Of a stretch of DNA of 64,000 bases, positions 37,969 to 48,726 are shown in pieces (position 1 is the first letter of the stretch; every line of letters starts with the position of its first letter). Source of the stretch: Leptospira kanakyensis (GTDB lineage: Bacteria; Spirochaetota; Leptospiria; Leptospirales; Leptospiraceae); NCBI RefSeq assembly GCF_004769235.1, contig NZ_RQFG01000019.1, positions 186,001-250,000 of the forward strand, in the 5' to 3' direction. The notes under the pieces are model-generated. The model ran no database searches. It had not been told where the DNA came from and saw only the letters and a list, made by a program, of their open reading frames with translations. A program made the translations under genes and the position numbers.

Positions 37969-38946
37969 TTGTCTCCAAAGAATTTATTAAAAGGTTTTAA
38001 AAGACCCAAAAAAATCGAATTCACTACCGATGTGAATACTCCAAACTACGGTAAGTTTGTTGCAGAACCTTTCGAAAGAGGAATTGGTACTACGATCGGT
38101 AACTCGCTTCGTCGTACGCTCATGTCTTCTATCGAAGGTGCAGCAATTTCCGCGATTCGGATTGAAGGAGTCTCTCACGAGTTCTCTTATATTGAAGGTG
38201 TAGCAGAAGACGTAACTCGTATCATTCTTAACTTAAAACAAGTTCGAATCAAATACGAGCCTGAAGACAAAGAAGCAAGCAAAGTAATCCACCTAGAACT
38301 AAAAGGTGCAGGTTACTTCCGTGCAGCTGATTTGGCTGTTGATTCTTCTATTGAAATCATGAACCCAGACCTTCATATTGCCACTCTCAATGAGGATGCC
38401 AATTTGATTATGGATTTGGAAATCCAAAGAGGACGTGGTTACGTTCCTGCGGAAGACAAAAAGAAAGACATCGAAGTTTTGGGAACTATCCCTATCGATT
38501 CTATTTTTTCACCAATCCAAAAAGTATTGTTTGAAGTATCGGAAACTCGTGTTGCACAACGTTCTGATTACGAAAAACTCACTATGGAAGTTTGGACTGA
38601 CGGTTCTGTTTCTCCTGAAGATGCAGTAGCGCAAGCAGCAAAGATCCTAAAAGACCACCTAACTGTTTTCATTAACTTTGAAGAAGAAATTGAAGAAGAA
38701 GAAGAAGAGTTGGATGAAGCTGACGAAAAACTAAAAGCAGCTTTATCTAAACATGTAGAAGAATTAGAACTATCTGTTCGTTCGACTAACGTTCTTCGTA
38801 GTTTGGAAATCGACTTCATTGGTGAACTCGTTAAGAGATCAGAAGACGAAATGACTAAATCAAAACATTTCAGCGAACAAAGTTTACAAGAGTTGAAAGC
38901 AAAACTTTCCTCTATGGGACTTTCGTTCGGTATGAGAGATTTTTAA
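37969..38946 (+). CDS. rpoA: DNA-directed RNA polymerase alpha subunit
   Basis: A 325-residue protein from a TTG start (37969) preceded by GAGAAGAAGGA. The N-terminal assembly domain has [20 protein letters not shown] (about 27-46) and [12 protein letters not shown]. An acidic linker ([17 protein letters not shown], about 233-249) leads to the C-terminal domain with [20 protein letters not shown], which binds UP elements and activators. It is placed between rpsD and rplQ, as usual. Confidence 0.97.
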   Translation: MSPKNLLKGFKRPKKIEFTTDVNTPNYGKFVAEPFERGIGTTIGNSLRRTLMSSIEGAAISAIRIEGVSHEFSYIEGVAEDVTRIILNLKQVRIKYEPEDKEASKVIHLELKGAGYFRAADLAVDSSIEIMNPDLHIATLNEDANLIMDLEIQRGRGYVPAEDKKKDIEVLGTIPIDSIFSPIQKVLFEVSETRVAQRSDYEKLTMEVWTDGSVSPEDAVAQAAKILKDHLTVFINFEEEIEEEEEELDEADEKLKAALSKHVEELELSVRSTNVLRSLEIDFIGELVKRSEDEMTKSKHFSEQSLQELKAKLSSMGLSFGMRDF

Positions 38947-38947
38947 G

Positions 38948-39463
38948 ATGAATAAACGTAATAAAGTTAAACAACTCAACAGATCCGCGGATCATAGAAA
39001 AGCTATGATTCAAAATATGGTAATCTCTTTGCTTCGTCACGAAAGAATTGAATCTTCTGTTGCGAAGTTAAAAGTGGCTCGTTCTTACGCAGAACGAATC
39101 ATCACTAGAGCAAAACGCAATTTAGATGCTAACTTAGCAAATCTTGATGAACAAAAGAAAAATGCAGCAATCCTGCACAATACACGATATCTTTATAGCC
39201 ATCTTGGTGACCAAGAAATCGTAACTAAACTTTTGAAAGACCTTGCGAATCGTTACGCTGAAAGAGTGGGTGGGTATACAAGAATCATCCGTTTGGTAAA
39301 CCGTCCTTCTGACAACACTGCCATGGGAATTTTGGAACTTGTAGATCGCAAAACGCAAGATGAGTTAAAAGCAGAAGTGCGAGCGAAACGCGAAGAAAAG
39401 AAACCGGCAAAAAAGGAAGAAAAACCTAAAAAACCTAAAAAAGAAAAAGCAGCTGCGAAATAA
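38948..39463 (+). CDS. rplQ: 50S ribosomal protein L17, with a Lys/Ala-rich tail
   Basis: A 171-residue protein, with the L17 core in the first 125 residues ([49 protein letters not shown]). A C-terminal Lys/Glu/Pro/Ala low-complexity tail of about 40 residues follows, not present in E. coli. It is the last gene of the alpha series and is followed by a strong terminator. Confidence 0.95.
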   Translation: MNKRNKVKQLNRSADHRKAMIQNMVISLLRHERIESSVAKLKVARSYAERIITRAKRNLDANLANLDEQKKNAAILHNTRYLYSHLGDQEIVTKLLKDLANRYAERVGGYTRIIRLVNRPSDNTAMGILELVDRKTQDELKAEVRAKREEKKPAKKEEKPKKPKKEKAAAK

Positions 39464-39493
39464 GCGAAAACTTTTTCTCTAATTAGAGACGAG

Positions 39494-39527
39494 AAGCCTA
39501 CTCAACTCCGAGTAGGCTTTTTTTTTA
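39494..39527 (+). terminator. Strong intrinsic terminator after rplQ
   Basis: AAGCCTACTC (39494-39503) and GAGTAGGCTT (39510-39519) form a perfect 10-bp stem with a 6-nt loop, followed by a run of T to 39527. It closes the 30-kb ribosomal and polymerase gene cluster. Confidence 0.92.
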
Positions 39528-39571
39528 TTGCATTCGTTTTGTATTCTGATCAAATACTACATTCCAAACGA

Positions 39572-41392
39572 ATGTCTTCCTCCCTTTCCATATCCGATTC
39601 TATTTGGCATACGGCCTTTAGTTCTAGTCCCATAGGGATGGCACTCACCGATATGCAGACTGGGCTGTACGTAGACGTAAATGACGTATACTGTAATTGG
39701 CTTGGTCGGACGAAAGAGGAGGTAATTGGTAAATCCACTCTTGATTTAGGGATTTATTCCAATGCAAATGACCGCGAATTCATTTTAGAAGGACTAAGGA
39801 AGGACGGTTTTATCCTCAACAAGGAAGTGCCCCTCATTACGAAAACAGGTGCGACCGTTGTCATCCTGTTTAGTGGTCGTATTGTGGAAAATGGAAAGTA
39901 TCTATTATCAGCCGGACAAAACATCACAGCGTTAAAAGAAAAAGAAAATCTAGCTCATGCATTACAAAACGAACTCGTCATTAGCAAAGAACTATTTGAA
40001 AGTGTCTTTCGCCTCAACCCAGCAGCCGTTAGCCTTTCCAATGCAGAAACTGGGAAATACGATGATATCAATGAAGCCTATTGCCGGTTGATTGGTTACG
40101 ACCGCGATGAAATCATTGGAAAAACCTCCCATGAATTAAATATTTGGATCACCAAACTAGACCGGGCCAGACTTCTAGCAGAGGTTCAAAAAAAAGGTTG
40201 GAGTACCGGGATGGAGGCAAGTGTTCGTACCAAAACAGGAGAAATTCGTCATGTGGTTTCTGGGAATACAATCCTCAATAATCACGGAAGGCCCACCTTA
40301 CTTGCTATTTTGATTGATATTACAGAATCAAAACAAAATAAAGAAGCACTTGAATTTGCTGTCAAAGAAAGGACGAAAGAACTCAATCGGATTTTAGAAG
40401 ATCTCCAAAAAACCCAAGACCAACTAATCCTATCTGAAAAGATGGCAACCTTAGGTCAGTTAGTTGCTAGTGTCGCCCATGAAATCAACAATCCACTTGC
40501 CGCCATTTCTGCTTTTAGCGAACAAATTTATAATCGTATGGGAAATTTCGGAAACCGTTTGTCCCAGATTAAAGAATGTTTTGCAAAGTATTCGGAAGAG
40601 GAAGTGGGTGAGGTTGTGGCTTGGGTTGTCGATTTATTCAAAGTCAAACCGAAGTCGTATGCATTTGCCGAGGCTCGTAAGGCTAAAAAAAATTTAGAAG
40701 GGATCTTTGTTCGACTCGGTATTGAACCAGCATATGATTTGGCAGATCGAATCGTTGATCTTGGAGTTCCTGATTTTTTCCTTGAAAACCAAGGTTTTTT
40801 GCCTCGATTTAAATCGTCCACTTTACTCGAGTTAGTTCTTTCTGAACTCAACACTCTCCGTAGTATTGAATCCATTCGTTTGGCAGTGGAAAGAACTTCC
40901 AAAATTGTTTATAGTTTAAAGAATTACGGAAGATTTGATAAAAATGAAGCAAAATCGGAAATCAATGTTGTGGATACCATTGAAACAGTTCTGACTTTGT
41001 ATCAAAGCAAAATGAAGTCAGGTGTCGATTGTATTCGTTTGTACAATGTGAGTCCTTTGATTGCTGGTTATCCTGATGAACTCATTCAAATTTGGACCAA
41101 TCTGATTTATAATGCCTTACAAGCCATGGCTTTCAAAGGAAAACTTACCATCCAGGTAGATGAATTAGAAAAGGAAGTTATGGTTCAAATTAAAGACAAC
41201 GGCCCAGGGATTCCCGTTGCCATCCAAAAAAGAATTTTTGAACCTTTTTATACGACGAAAGAAAAGGGGGAAGGGTCTGGGCTTGGCCTCGGGATTGTGA
41301 AACAATCTGTGGAAGAAAGACACCATGGCCGGATCCAGTTTCACTCAGAACCCGGCAATACTGTATTTGAAGTGATTCTTCCTAAATCCTAG
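39572..41392 (+). CDS. PAS-PAS sensor histidine kinase with an insertion in the dimerisation domain
   Basis: 606 residues from ATG 39572. An in-frame TTG at 39539 would add 11 residues, and neither start has a clear ribosome site. Two PAS domains lie at about 10-120 and 135-255 (with GKYDDINEAYCRLIGYDRDE), then a coiled-coil helix, the H-box SVAHEINNPLAAI (His303), N-box LIYNALQAM, DNGPGIP, and GEGSGLGLGI. No membrane segment is seen, so it is a cytoplasmic sensor. About 140 residues separate His303 from the second helix of the DHp pair (AVERTSKIVYSLKNYGRF), some 90-100 more than usual. No response regulator gene is adjacent. Confidence 0.9.
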   Translation: MSSSLSISDSIWHTAFSSSPIGMALTDMQTGLYVDVNDVYCNWLGRTKEEVIGKSTLDLGIYSNANDREFILEGLRKDGFILNKEVPLITKTGATVVILFSGRIVENGKYLLSAGQNITALKEKENLAHALQNELVISKELFESVFRLNPAAVSLSNAETGKYDDINEAYCRLIGYDRDEIIGKTSHELNIWITKLDRARLLAEVQKKGWSTGMEASVRTKTGEIRHVVSGNTILNNHGRPTLLAILIDITESKQNKEALEFAVKERTKELNRILEDLQKTQDQLILSEKMATLGQLVASVAHEINNPLAAISAFSEQIYNRMGNFGNRLSQIKECFAKYSEEEVGEVVAWVVDLFKVKPKSYAFAEARKAKKNLEGIFVRLGIEPAYDLADRIVDLGVPDFFLENQGFLPRFKSSTLLELVLSELNTLRSIESIRLAVERTSKIVYSLKNYGRFDKNEAKSEINVVDTIETVLTLYQSKMKSGVDCIRLYNVSPLIAGYPDELIQIWTNLIYNALQAMAFKGKLTIQVDELEKEVMVQIKDNGPGIPVAIQKRIFEPFYTTKEKGEGSGLGLGIVKQSVEERHHGRIQFHSEPGNTVFEVILPKS

Positions 41393-43400
41393 CCAGTTGC
41401 ATCTGCAGTTTTTCTGCAACCAAATCAAACTCTTCGTTTTGGATGACAGTCCTGTAGGCCGCTGTGACTATAGGATGCCTTTTTTCATCTAATTGGATGA
41501 GATTTGGTAATACCTTTAATCCATAAAATCCATTGGTGATCTTTTCAGGTCTTGTGCCATTGGCTAAATCATAACCATACTTTCTATCCCGCGTATCAGA
41601 TCCAAAACAAGCCAACATAAAGTCTGTCATTCCAGAAAGGCCATTGAAGGTGGTTGGATCCCCCCCGAGTAACACTCCAATGGAAACCATTTCATTGAAG
41701 AAACGATTGCTCAAATGGAATAAAGTGTTGTCTACGTTCCCACCTAACTCTCGTTTGAAATATCCTTCCACAAGTCCCATTGCGAGAGCATAAATCGTTT
41801 TTAAAGCTCCTCCAAGTTGTACACCTTTTGTATCTCTAGAATTGATAGCGGGTCTTGTGAATACATAGTTGTTGGCGAGAAGTTCCTGGAGTTTTGGAAT
41901 GAGGGAATCTTCAAAAGCTGAAATTTCAAATCCGGAAATTTTTCTTTCCATAATTTGGTCTGGGTAACAAGCACCGGATACGACTGCCAACCTTTCCCTT
42001 TCAATGAGCAAAAGTTCATTTAAGTCCTCTAAAATGAGTCCTTTTTTTGATCCCGTAAATCCTTTGATGACATTCACCATAGGAGATTTGTTTTTTTGAA
42101 GATAGGTTCTGATTTTTGAATAAATTCCATCAAATTCCCAAGGATTTGTTCCTTGGATGAACAGTGTGGCGGACTCCATTACTTCCGGTTTGTCAGAAAA
42201 TTCAATGTTTGGTGGAAGTTTGTAAATTGGGTAATGGACAATATCACGTCTTTCTTCGTTACTTTGTTTTACAATTTCGGAATCGGGAGTGTAGATAGTA
42301 ACTTTGACATTCTTATTTGCCATCACACAAGCAAATGCCACTGACATGTTGGACGATCCGATGATGACAACATGTTCTTCTGGTTTTTTAGGAATAGGGA
42401 TGAGTTGGTTTGTTTCCCTTACGTCCCCTTTATAAAGGTTACGATAGGTTCCATGTTTGTGTTTGTTTAGATTGCTACCTACAAGAAGTGCTAAGTTATC
42501 AATGATAAACTGCTTTTTGTCACCAGTCCCTGGAAAAGAAATTTGTTCAATGTGTTTGGGGAATGTTTCCATTTCCTTTTTGGTGAGTTCACCAACAAGC
42601 ACTGGTTTGCCGATCACAAGTTTTCCGACAGCTTGGTTAAAAAGTAAACCTTCGATAGGAAGAATTTTTTCTGTTCCTTCTAGTGAGATAGGAAGGATCA
42701 CTTTGTTGGCAACATAATGGTACACTGTGTCCACAAAAGGCATAAGCCTTCCATCGCGAGACCTCGTTCCTTCAGGGAAAATAGAGATTACCTTTCCATC
42801 AGATTGTAGTTTCTGCGAATTACGAAAGGCTCGCATATTGATTTTGGTCATTACATCCGATAACGATGGGTTGTCGGCCATATCCTTTTTGGAACAGACG
42901 AGAAGGGTTCCAAACATATAGAGTCCCAGGCGAGTGAAGTCTGGTTCGAAGGCAAGGCGTCCTGCGATAAAAACCAGTGATTCTGCAATTTTCCTCCCTT
43001 CTGGCCCAGAATTGTAAAGAAGAGTAAAGATGGCAGGGGCATCCAAATGGCTTAGGTGGTTTGAGATTAAAGTGACTGGATATTTGCCGATGACTCCATC
43101 TAAAAGTTTGAGGTTTTCTGTTCCCTCTACTTTGAATTTTTTCATGATGGGATCGAGAAATTTTAACATAAAGTCGCGAGGTTCGGGACGTATGTCTGTG
43201 AAAACTCCTATCTCTTCCAAACGTTCTGGTTCTTGGAAGATATCCATTACCTTTGGTTTTGGCGTACTTTGCGAAAGGACTAAAAACTCTTCTAAAATGG
43301 ACTTTGCTTCGGACTCGGTAAGTCCCGATTTTACAAATAGGTGGATGTTCTCAAAAAATTCTTTATGCCAGCGTCCCAAAGTGGCTTCTTTTTCTGTCAT
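41382..43400 (-). CDS. Fusion of a PlsB/PlsC-type acyltransferase and a GpsA-type glycerol-3-phosphate dehydrogenase
   Basis: A 672-residue two-domain protein. The N-terminal half has the acyltransferase motifs NHLSHLD (HX4D, His115/Asp120) and FPEGTRSRDG (208-217). The C-terminal half from about 342 aligns with GpsA: VIKGFTG (Lys446), GALKTIYALAMG (Lys534), GGDPTTFNGLSGMTD (about 580-593) and DTRDRKYG. The two activities would be consecutive: dihydroxyacetone phosphate to glycerol-3-phosphate, then acylation to lysophosphatidate. The usual GxGxxG of GpsA reads GSSNMS here, so cofactor binding or activity may differ. It overlaps the kinase stop by 11 bp, convergently. Confidence 0.85.
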   Translation of the reverse strand: MTEKEATLGRWHKEFFENIHLFVKSGLTESEAKSILEEFLVLSQSTPKPKVMDIFQEPERLEEIGVFTDIRPEPRDFMLKFLDPIMKKFKVEGTENLKLLDGVIGKYPVTLISNHLSHLDAPAIFTLLYNSGPEGRKIAESLVFIAGRLAFEPDFTRLGLYMFGTLLVCSKKDMADNPSLSDVMTKINMRAFRNSQKLQSDGKVISIFPEGTRSRDGRLMPFVDTVYHYVANKVILPISLEGTEKILPIEGLLFNQAVGKLVIGKPVLVGELTKKEMETFPKHIEQISFPGTGDKKQFIIDNLALLVGSNLNKHKHGTYRNLYKGDVRETNQLIPIPKKPEEHVVIIGSSNMSVAFACVMANKNVKVTIYTPDSEIVKQSNEERRDIVHYPIYKLPPNIEFSDKPEVMESATLFIQGTNPWEFDGIYSKIRTYLQKNKSPMVNVIKGFTGSKKGLILEDLNELLLIERERLAVVSGACYPDQIMERKISGFEISAFEDSLIPKLQELLANNYVFTRPAINSRDTKGVQLGGALKTIYALAMGLVEGYFKRELGGNVDNTLFHLSNRFFNEMVSIGVLLGGDPTTFNGLSGMTDFMLACFGSDTRDRKYGYDLANGTRPEKITNGFYGLKVLPNLIQLDEKRHPIVTAAYRTVIQNEEFDLVAEKLQMQLARI

Positions 43401-43522
43401 GTATGCCTCTAAACCGACATTAAATTACTGAAAATTTTCGATTTGTCTATTCGATTTTTACAATTGATTGCGTAAATCCAGGATTTCTCTAAACTGACTT
43501 CTTGGGTGATCGAGATCCCGGT

Positions 43523-45830
<2,308 letters not shown>

Positions 45831-45868
45831 AAAAATAAGAAACTCCGGATCTTTTTTTTAAGTAGTTG

Positions 45869-45896
45869 TTGACCGAGAAAGGTGGTTCGATATTCT
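45869..45896 (+). promoter_or_regulatory. Candidate promoter of the tRNA-Lys/tRNA-Glu pair
   Basis: TTGACC (45869-45874), a 16-bp spacer and TATTCT (45891-45896) lie 12 bp before tRNA-Lys. The same TTGACC and 16-bp spacing occurs before tRNA-Thr in this window. Confidence 0.6.
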
Positions 45897-45907
45897 TGGC
45901 TACAGAA

Positions 45908-45983
<76 letters not shown>

Positions 45984-46021
45984 TATAGAGTTCCTGAAAC
46001 TCTTAAACACGTTCTTCACAC

Positions 46022-46096
46022 GGTGCCATCGTCTAATGGTTAGGACACAAGGTTTTCATCCTTGCAATCGGGGTTCAATTCCCCGTGGCACTACCA
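46022..46096 (+). tRNA. tRNA-Glu (anticodon TTC)
   Basis: Acceptor stem GGTGCCA with TGGCACT (one G-T pair). The anticodon stem CAAGG/CCTTG encloses the loop TTTTCAT with anticodon TTC. The 3' CCA is encoded (46094-46096). The 3' part from 46075 is also the end of the opposite-strand protein gene. Confidence 0.96.
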
Positions 46097-46977
46097 AATA
46101 CCAAACAAACCTCCTTCAAATAACAAACCTCCTTCAAATAACAAACATCGCAAACTTGCCTTTGGTAATCTGCATTACATTTTTCAATAATCCCTACGCG
46201 CGTTAAATAAAAGTCGTATAACAATGGATCTGTGGGGTTTATCTGCTTAAAAAATTCTTTTATCAAATAAGCATCCTTCACTCCAAAACTTTTACGGTTT
46301 GTAATTCCTAGAATTTGAATTAATTTTTGGATATGAACATCCAAGGGGAAGGGGATCTGGTTCGGTTTGATTCTTTGATAGATTCCAAAGTCGGGATAGA
46401 TGGATCTCACCATCCAACGTAAAAAAAGTGATAATCTTTTTTTGGGAGACTTGGATGTTGATTTTCCAATTAGAAATTGTAATCCGTAAGAGAGAGTTTT
46501 TTTGCCACTTGTTTTTTTCAGTTCCTCTTCCCAAAAACTTTGAAACCTTTGGATGGACTTTGTTTCCTCAAAAACTTCTTTTGAATCTAGAAAATACGAT
46601 TCTAAGAGAGGGGATGTTCTTTCCTTCTCAGCAATCACCCTTGCCAATGTTTGAAAGAAGATTTGGTTGTCTTTTTTCGTTTGGAATCTATAAACATTTA
46701 AGCCAGAGAGAAAGGATTGAAACTTTAAATCTTGGGCCAATAAGGTTTGGTAGGGGGATTTTCCAAGGTTTAGAAAGATTGGTTTTAGAAAACCTTGTAT
46801 GCTTTTTACATTCCCATAAGCATACAAACAGGAAATGAAAGAAACTACTTCAATATCGAGAGGATCTTGGTATTGTTTAGGAAAACAAATGGGATCTGTT
46901 TCTAAATAACTTAGATTTTGATACTTCTTTTTTAGATCTTCTAACTTAGTATGGAGAAGGTATAAATCAATCGGCAT
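46075..46977 (-). CDS. TIGR02757/DUF2400-family protein
   Basis: A 300-residue protein resembling the TIGR02757 family, conserved in Bacteroidetes, Leptospira and others but of unknown function. Features include DPLDIEVVSFISCLYAYGN (from about residue 38), RWMVRSIYPDFGIYQRI, and PFPLDVHIQKL followed by a helical segment, recalling HhH-GPD DNA glycosylases. A C-terminal Cys cluster (C-x8-C-x2-C-x5-C-x5-C) may bind an Fe-S cluster. One CYLKEV unit is an exact 18-bp duplication. The last codons and stop lie antisense within tRNA-Glu. It overlaps the HMG-CoA lyase stop by 11 bp on the same strand. Confidence 0.75.
   Translation of the reverse strand: MPIDLYLLHTKLEDLKKKYQNLSYLETDPICFPKQYQDPLDIEVVSFISCLYAYGNVKSIQGFLKPIFLNLGKSPYQTLLAQDLKFQSFLSGLNVYRFQTKKDNQIFFQTLARVIAEKERTSPLLESYFLDSKEVFEETKSIQRFQSFWEEELKKTSGKKTLSYGLQFLIGKSTSKSPKKRLSLFLRWMVRSIYPDFGIYQRIKPNQIPFPLDVHIQKLIQILGITNRKSFGVKDAYLIKEFFKQINPTDPLLYDFYLTRVGIIEKCNADYQRQVCDVCYLKEVCYLKEVCLVFGSATGN
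46104..46139. repeat. Two-copy 18-bp tandem repeat inside the TIGR02757-like gene
   Basis: AACAAACCTCCTTCAAAT occurs twice in a row (46104-46121 and 46122-46139), followed by AACAAAC, a partial third copy. On the minus strand each unit adds six residues with one Cys, so the reading frame is kept. Confidence 0.95.
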
Positions 46978-47866
46978 TCTTCATGGCAACGTATGTTCTA
47001 GAAGTCAGTTTCCTTCCAATTTTTTCTTCCATAAATTGGCTTGCTGAAACCAGAGAGTCCAATTGGATTCCCGTTTGGTATCCTTCTCTTTGTAAAAAAT
47101 AAACTAAGTCCTCAGTCGCAACGTTACCAGCGGCTCCTTTGGCATAAGGACATCCACCCAGGCCTCCCGCAGAACTATCAAAACTACGGATACCCATACC
47201 AAGCGCTTGTTTGGTGTTGGCTATTGCCATTCCATATGTATCGTGGAAATGTCCTGCCAAATATGTTTTCGGAATTTTTTTCAAAAGGACTTCCAGTAGA
47301 GTTTCTACTTCTGAGGGAACTGCCACTCCTATGGTTTCTCCAAGTGAAATTTCATAAACACCGGCATCTAGCAGACGTTCTGCGATTTCTAGTGTTTTTT
47401 CCGGTTTGATTTTTCCTTCGTAAGGACAAGCCACAACTGTAGAAATATATCCCCGCACTTGGATTCCATCTGTTTTTGCTTGGGTAAAGATGGGTTTGAA
47501 AAAATCCAAACTTTCTTCGATGGACATATTGATATTTTTTTTGGTAAAGGTTTCGGATGTGGCGGTGAAAACGGCAACTTCCTGGAAGCCGGCATCTTTT
47601 GCTCCTTCGTACCCTTTGGCATTCGGAGTGAGTGAAGAAAATTTGACTTTGTTTTGGAACTTAGGAAGGATGAGTGCGGAAAGTTCAGAAGCATCCCCCA
47701 TTTGAGGAATTCGGTCTTTCCGAACAAAGGAAGTGAGTTCTATATGTTTTACTCCGGTTTCTACTAGACGAGATACGAATTCAAATTTATCCTGAGTGGA
47801 GAGAATGGTTTTTTCGTTTTGCAGTCCATCTCTTGGTCCTACTTCTGTGATTTTAACTAGTTCCAA
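46967..47866 (-). CDS. Hydroxymethylglutaryl-CoA lyase family enzyme
   Basis: A 299-residue DRE-TIM metallolyase-type protein from a TTG start with GGAG 9 bp upstream. It has ITEVGPRDGLQNEK (7-20), VKHIELTSFVRKDRIPQM, HFHDTYGMAIAN (metal-binding His residues, about 206-217) and the HMG-CoA lyase signature SAGGLGGCPYAKGAAGNVATE, whose Cys is catalytic. It cleaves HMG-CoA to acetyl-CoA and acetoacetate in leucine catabolism. No other leucine-degradation gene is in the window. Confidence 0.92.
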   Translation of the reverse strand: MELVKITEVGPRDGLQNEKTILSTQDKFEFVSRLVETGVKHIELTSFVRKDRIPQMGDASELSALILPKFQNKVKFSSLTPNAKGYEGAKDAGFQEVAVFTATSETFTKKNINMSIEESLDFFKPIFTQAKTDGIQVRGYISTVVACPYEGKIKPEKTLEIAERLLDAGVYEISLGETIGVAVPSEVETLLEVLLKKIPKTYLAGHFHDTYGMAIANTKQALGMGIRSFDSSAGGLGGCPYAKGAAGNVATEDLVYFLQREGYQTGIQLDSLVSASQFMEEKIGRKLTSRTYVAMKNAD

Positions 47867-47937
47867 TTCCCAAATCTCCTTACTCTTTAGTCTCCCTTGG
47901 GAAAAAAGAAACGCAATGATTTTATGGAGTGAATCGA

Positions 47938-48726
47938 ATGTTTGCTCTTAAAAATATTACTGTCAAAGTGAATGGAAGAATCCTTTTAAATCAAATCAAT
48001 CTAACGGCAGATACAAATCAAATTACGGGCCTCATTGGAAAGTCTGGTTCTGGAAAATCCACTTTGTTTCGGTTGGCACTGGGCCTTTTGAGTCCTACAG
48101 AGGGATATGAATGGAGTGGTTCTATCGATTGGAAAGGTACTCCCTTATCCAAAAAACAAAATCCAAATCTCCAACCCGTATTTCAAGATCCTCATGGTAG
48201 TTTTTCTCCGTTTGGTTCCATGAAAGATTTACTCCTCGAACCAATTCGGATTAAAAATGGATATTTTTTAAGTGATGAAATCAAAAAGAAAGAAACCTTA
48301 AAGATCGAATCTTTTTGTAAAAGGTTTGATTTAGGTTTAGATTTATTAAATAAAACCAAGCAAGAGTTAAGTGGTGGTCAATTACAACGTTTTGCTATTT
48401 TAAGATCTCTACTGACAAACCCTGAATATTTACTTCTGGATGAACCAGTGACAGCACTCGATGTCCTCGTTCAAAAAAAAATTGCCGAGGAACTCAAACA
48501 AATCAACCAGATCAATCGTTTAGGTATGTTCTTTGTTTCTCATGATTTAGGATTTTTGTCCTTTATGTGTGACGAGATTTATGTTTTGGATGGGGGTGAG
48601 ATTGTGGAAGCGGGCAAACCAAAGGAAATTCTAATAAATCCAAAATCCGGTTTGTTACAAAGTTTGGTAGCTGCTAGAAATCACTCGTTTGGAGGAGTTG
48701 TTTCCTCTTCTGAATCATCTAACTGA
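47938..48726 (+). CDS. ABC transporter ATP-binding protein, oligopeptide/nickel (OppF-like) type
   Basis: 262 residues from ATG 47938, which has GGAG 8 bp upstream. An in-frame GTG at 47929 lies inside that site. It has Walker A GKSGSGKST (about 34-42), a Q-loop in PVFQDPHGSFSP with the double-Pro/phenylalanine pattern of dipeptide-type ATPases, ELSGGQLQR (signature), LLLDEPVTALD (Walker B) and the switch His in VSHDLGFL. No permease or binding protein is adjacent, so its partners are elsewhere or it works alone. It overlaps the convergent TPR gene by 46 bp. Confidence 0.88.
   Translation: MFALKNITVKVNGRILLNQINLTADTNQITGLIGKSGSGKSTLFRLALGLLSPTEGYEWSGSIDWKGTPLSKKQNPNLQPVFQDPHGSFSPFGSMKDLLLEPIRIKNGYFLSDEIKKKETLKIESFCKRFDLGLDLLNKTKQELSGGQLQRFAILRSLLTNPEYLLLDEPVTALDVLVQKKIAEELKQINQINRLGMFFVSHDLGFLSFMCDEIYVLDGGEIVEAGKPKEILINPKSGLLQSLVAARNHSFGGVVSSSESSN

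Noticed and set aside
45838..45860. Terminator after purA
   Set aside because: A T-run follows TCCGGA, but no stem of useful length can form.
46104..46146. CRISPR-like array
   Set aside because: There are only two adjacent 18-bp copies without spacers, and they lie inside a coding region.
46075..46977. Pseudogene created by the tandem repeat or the tRNA overlap
   Set aside because: The repeat is 18 bp and keeps the frame, and the gene is open for 300 codons with family motifs throughout.
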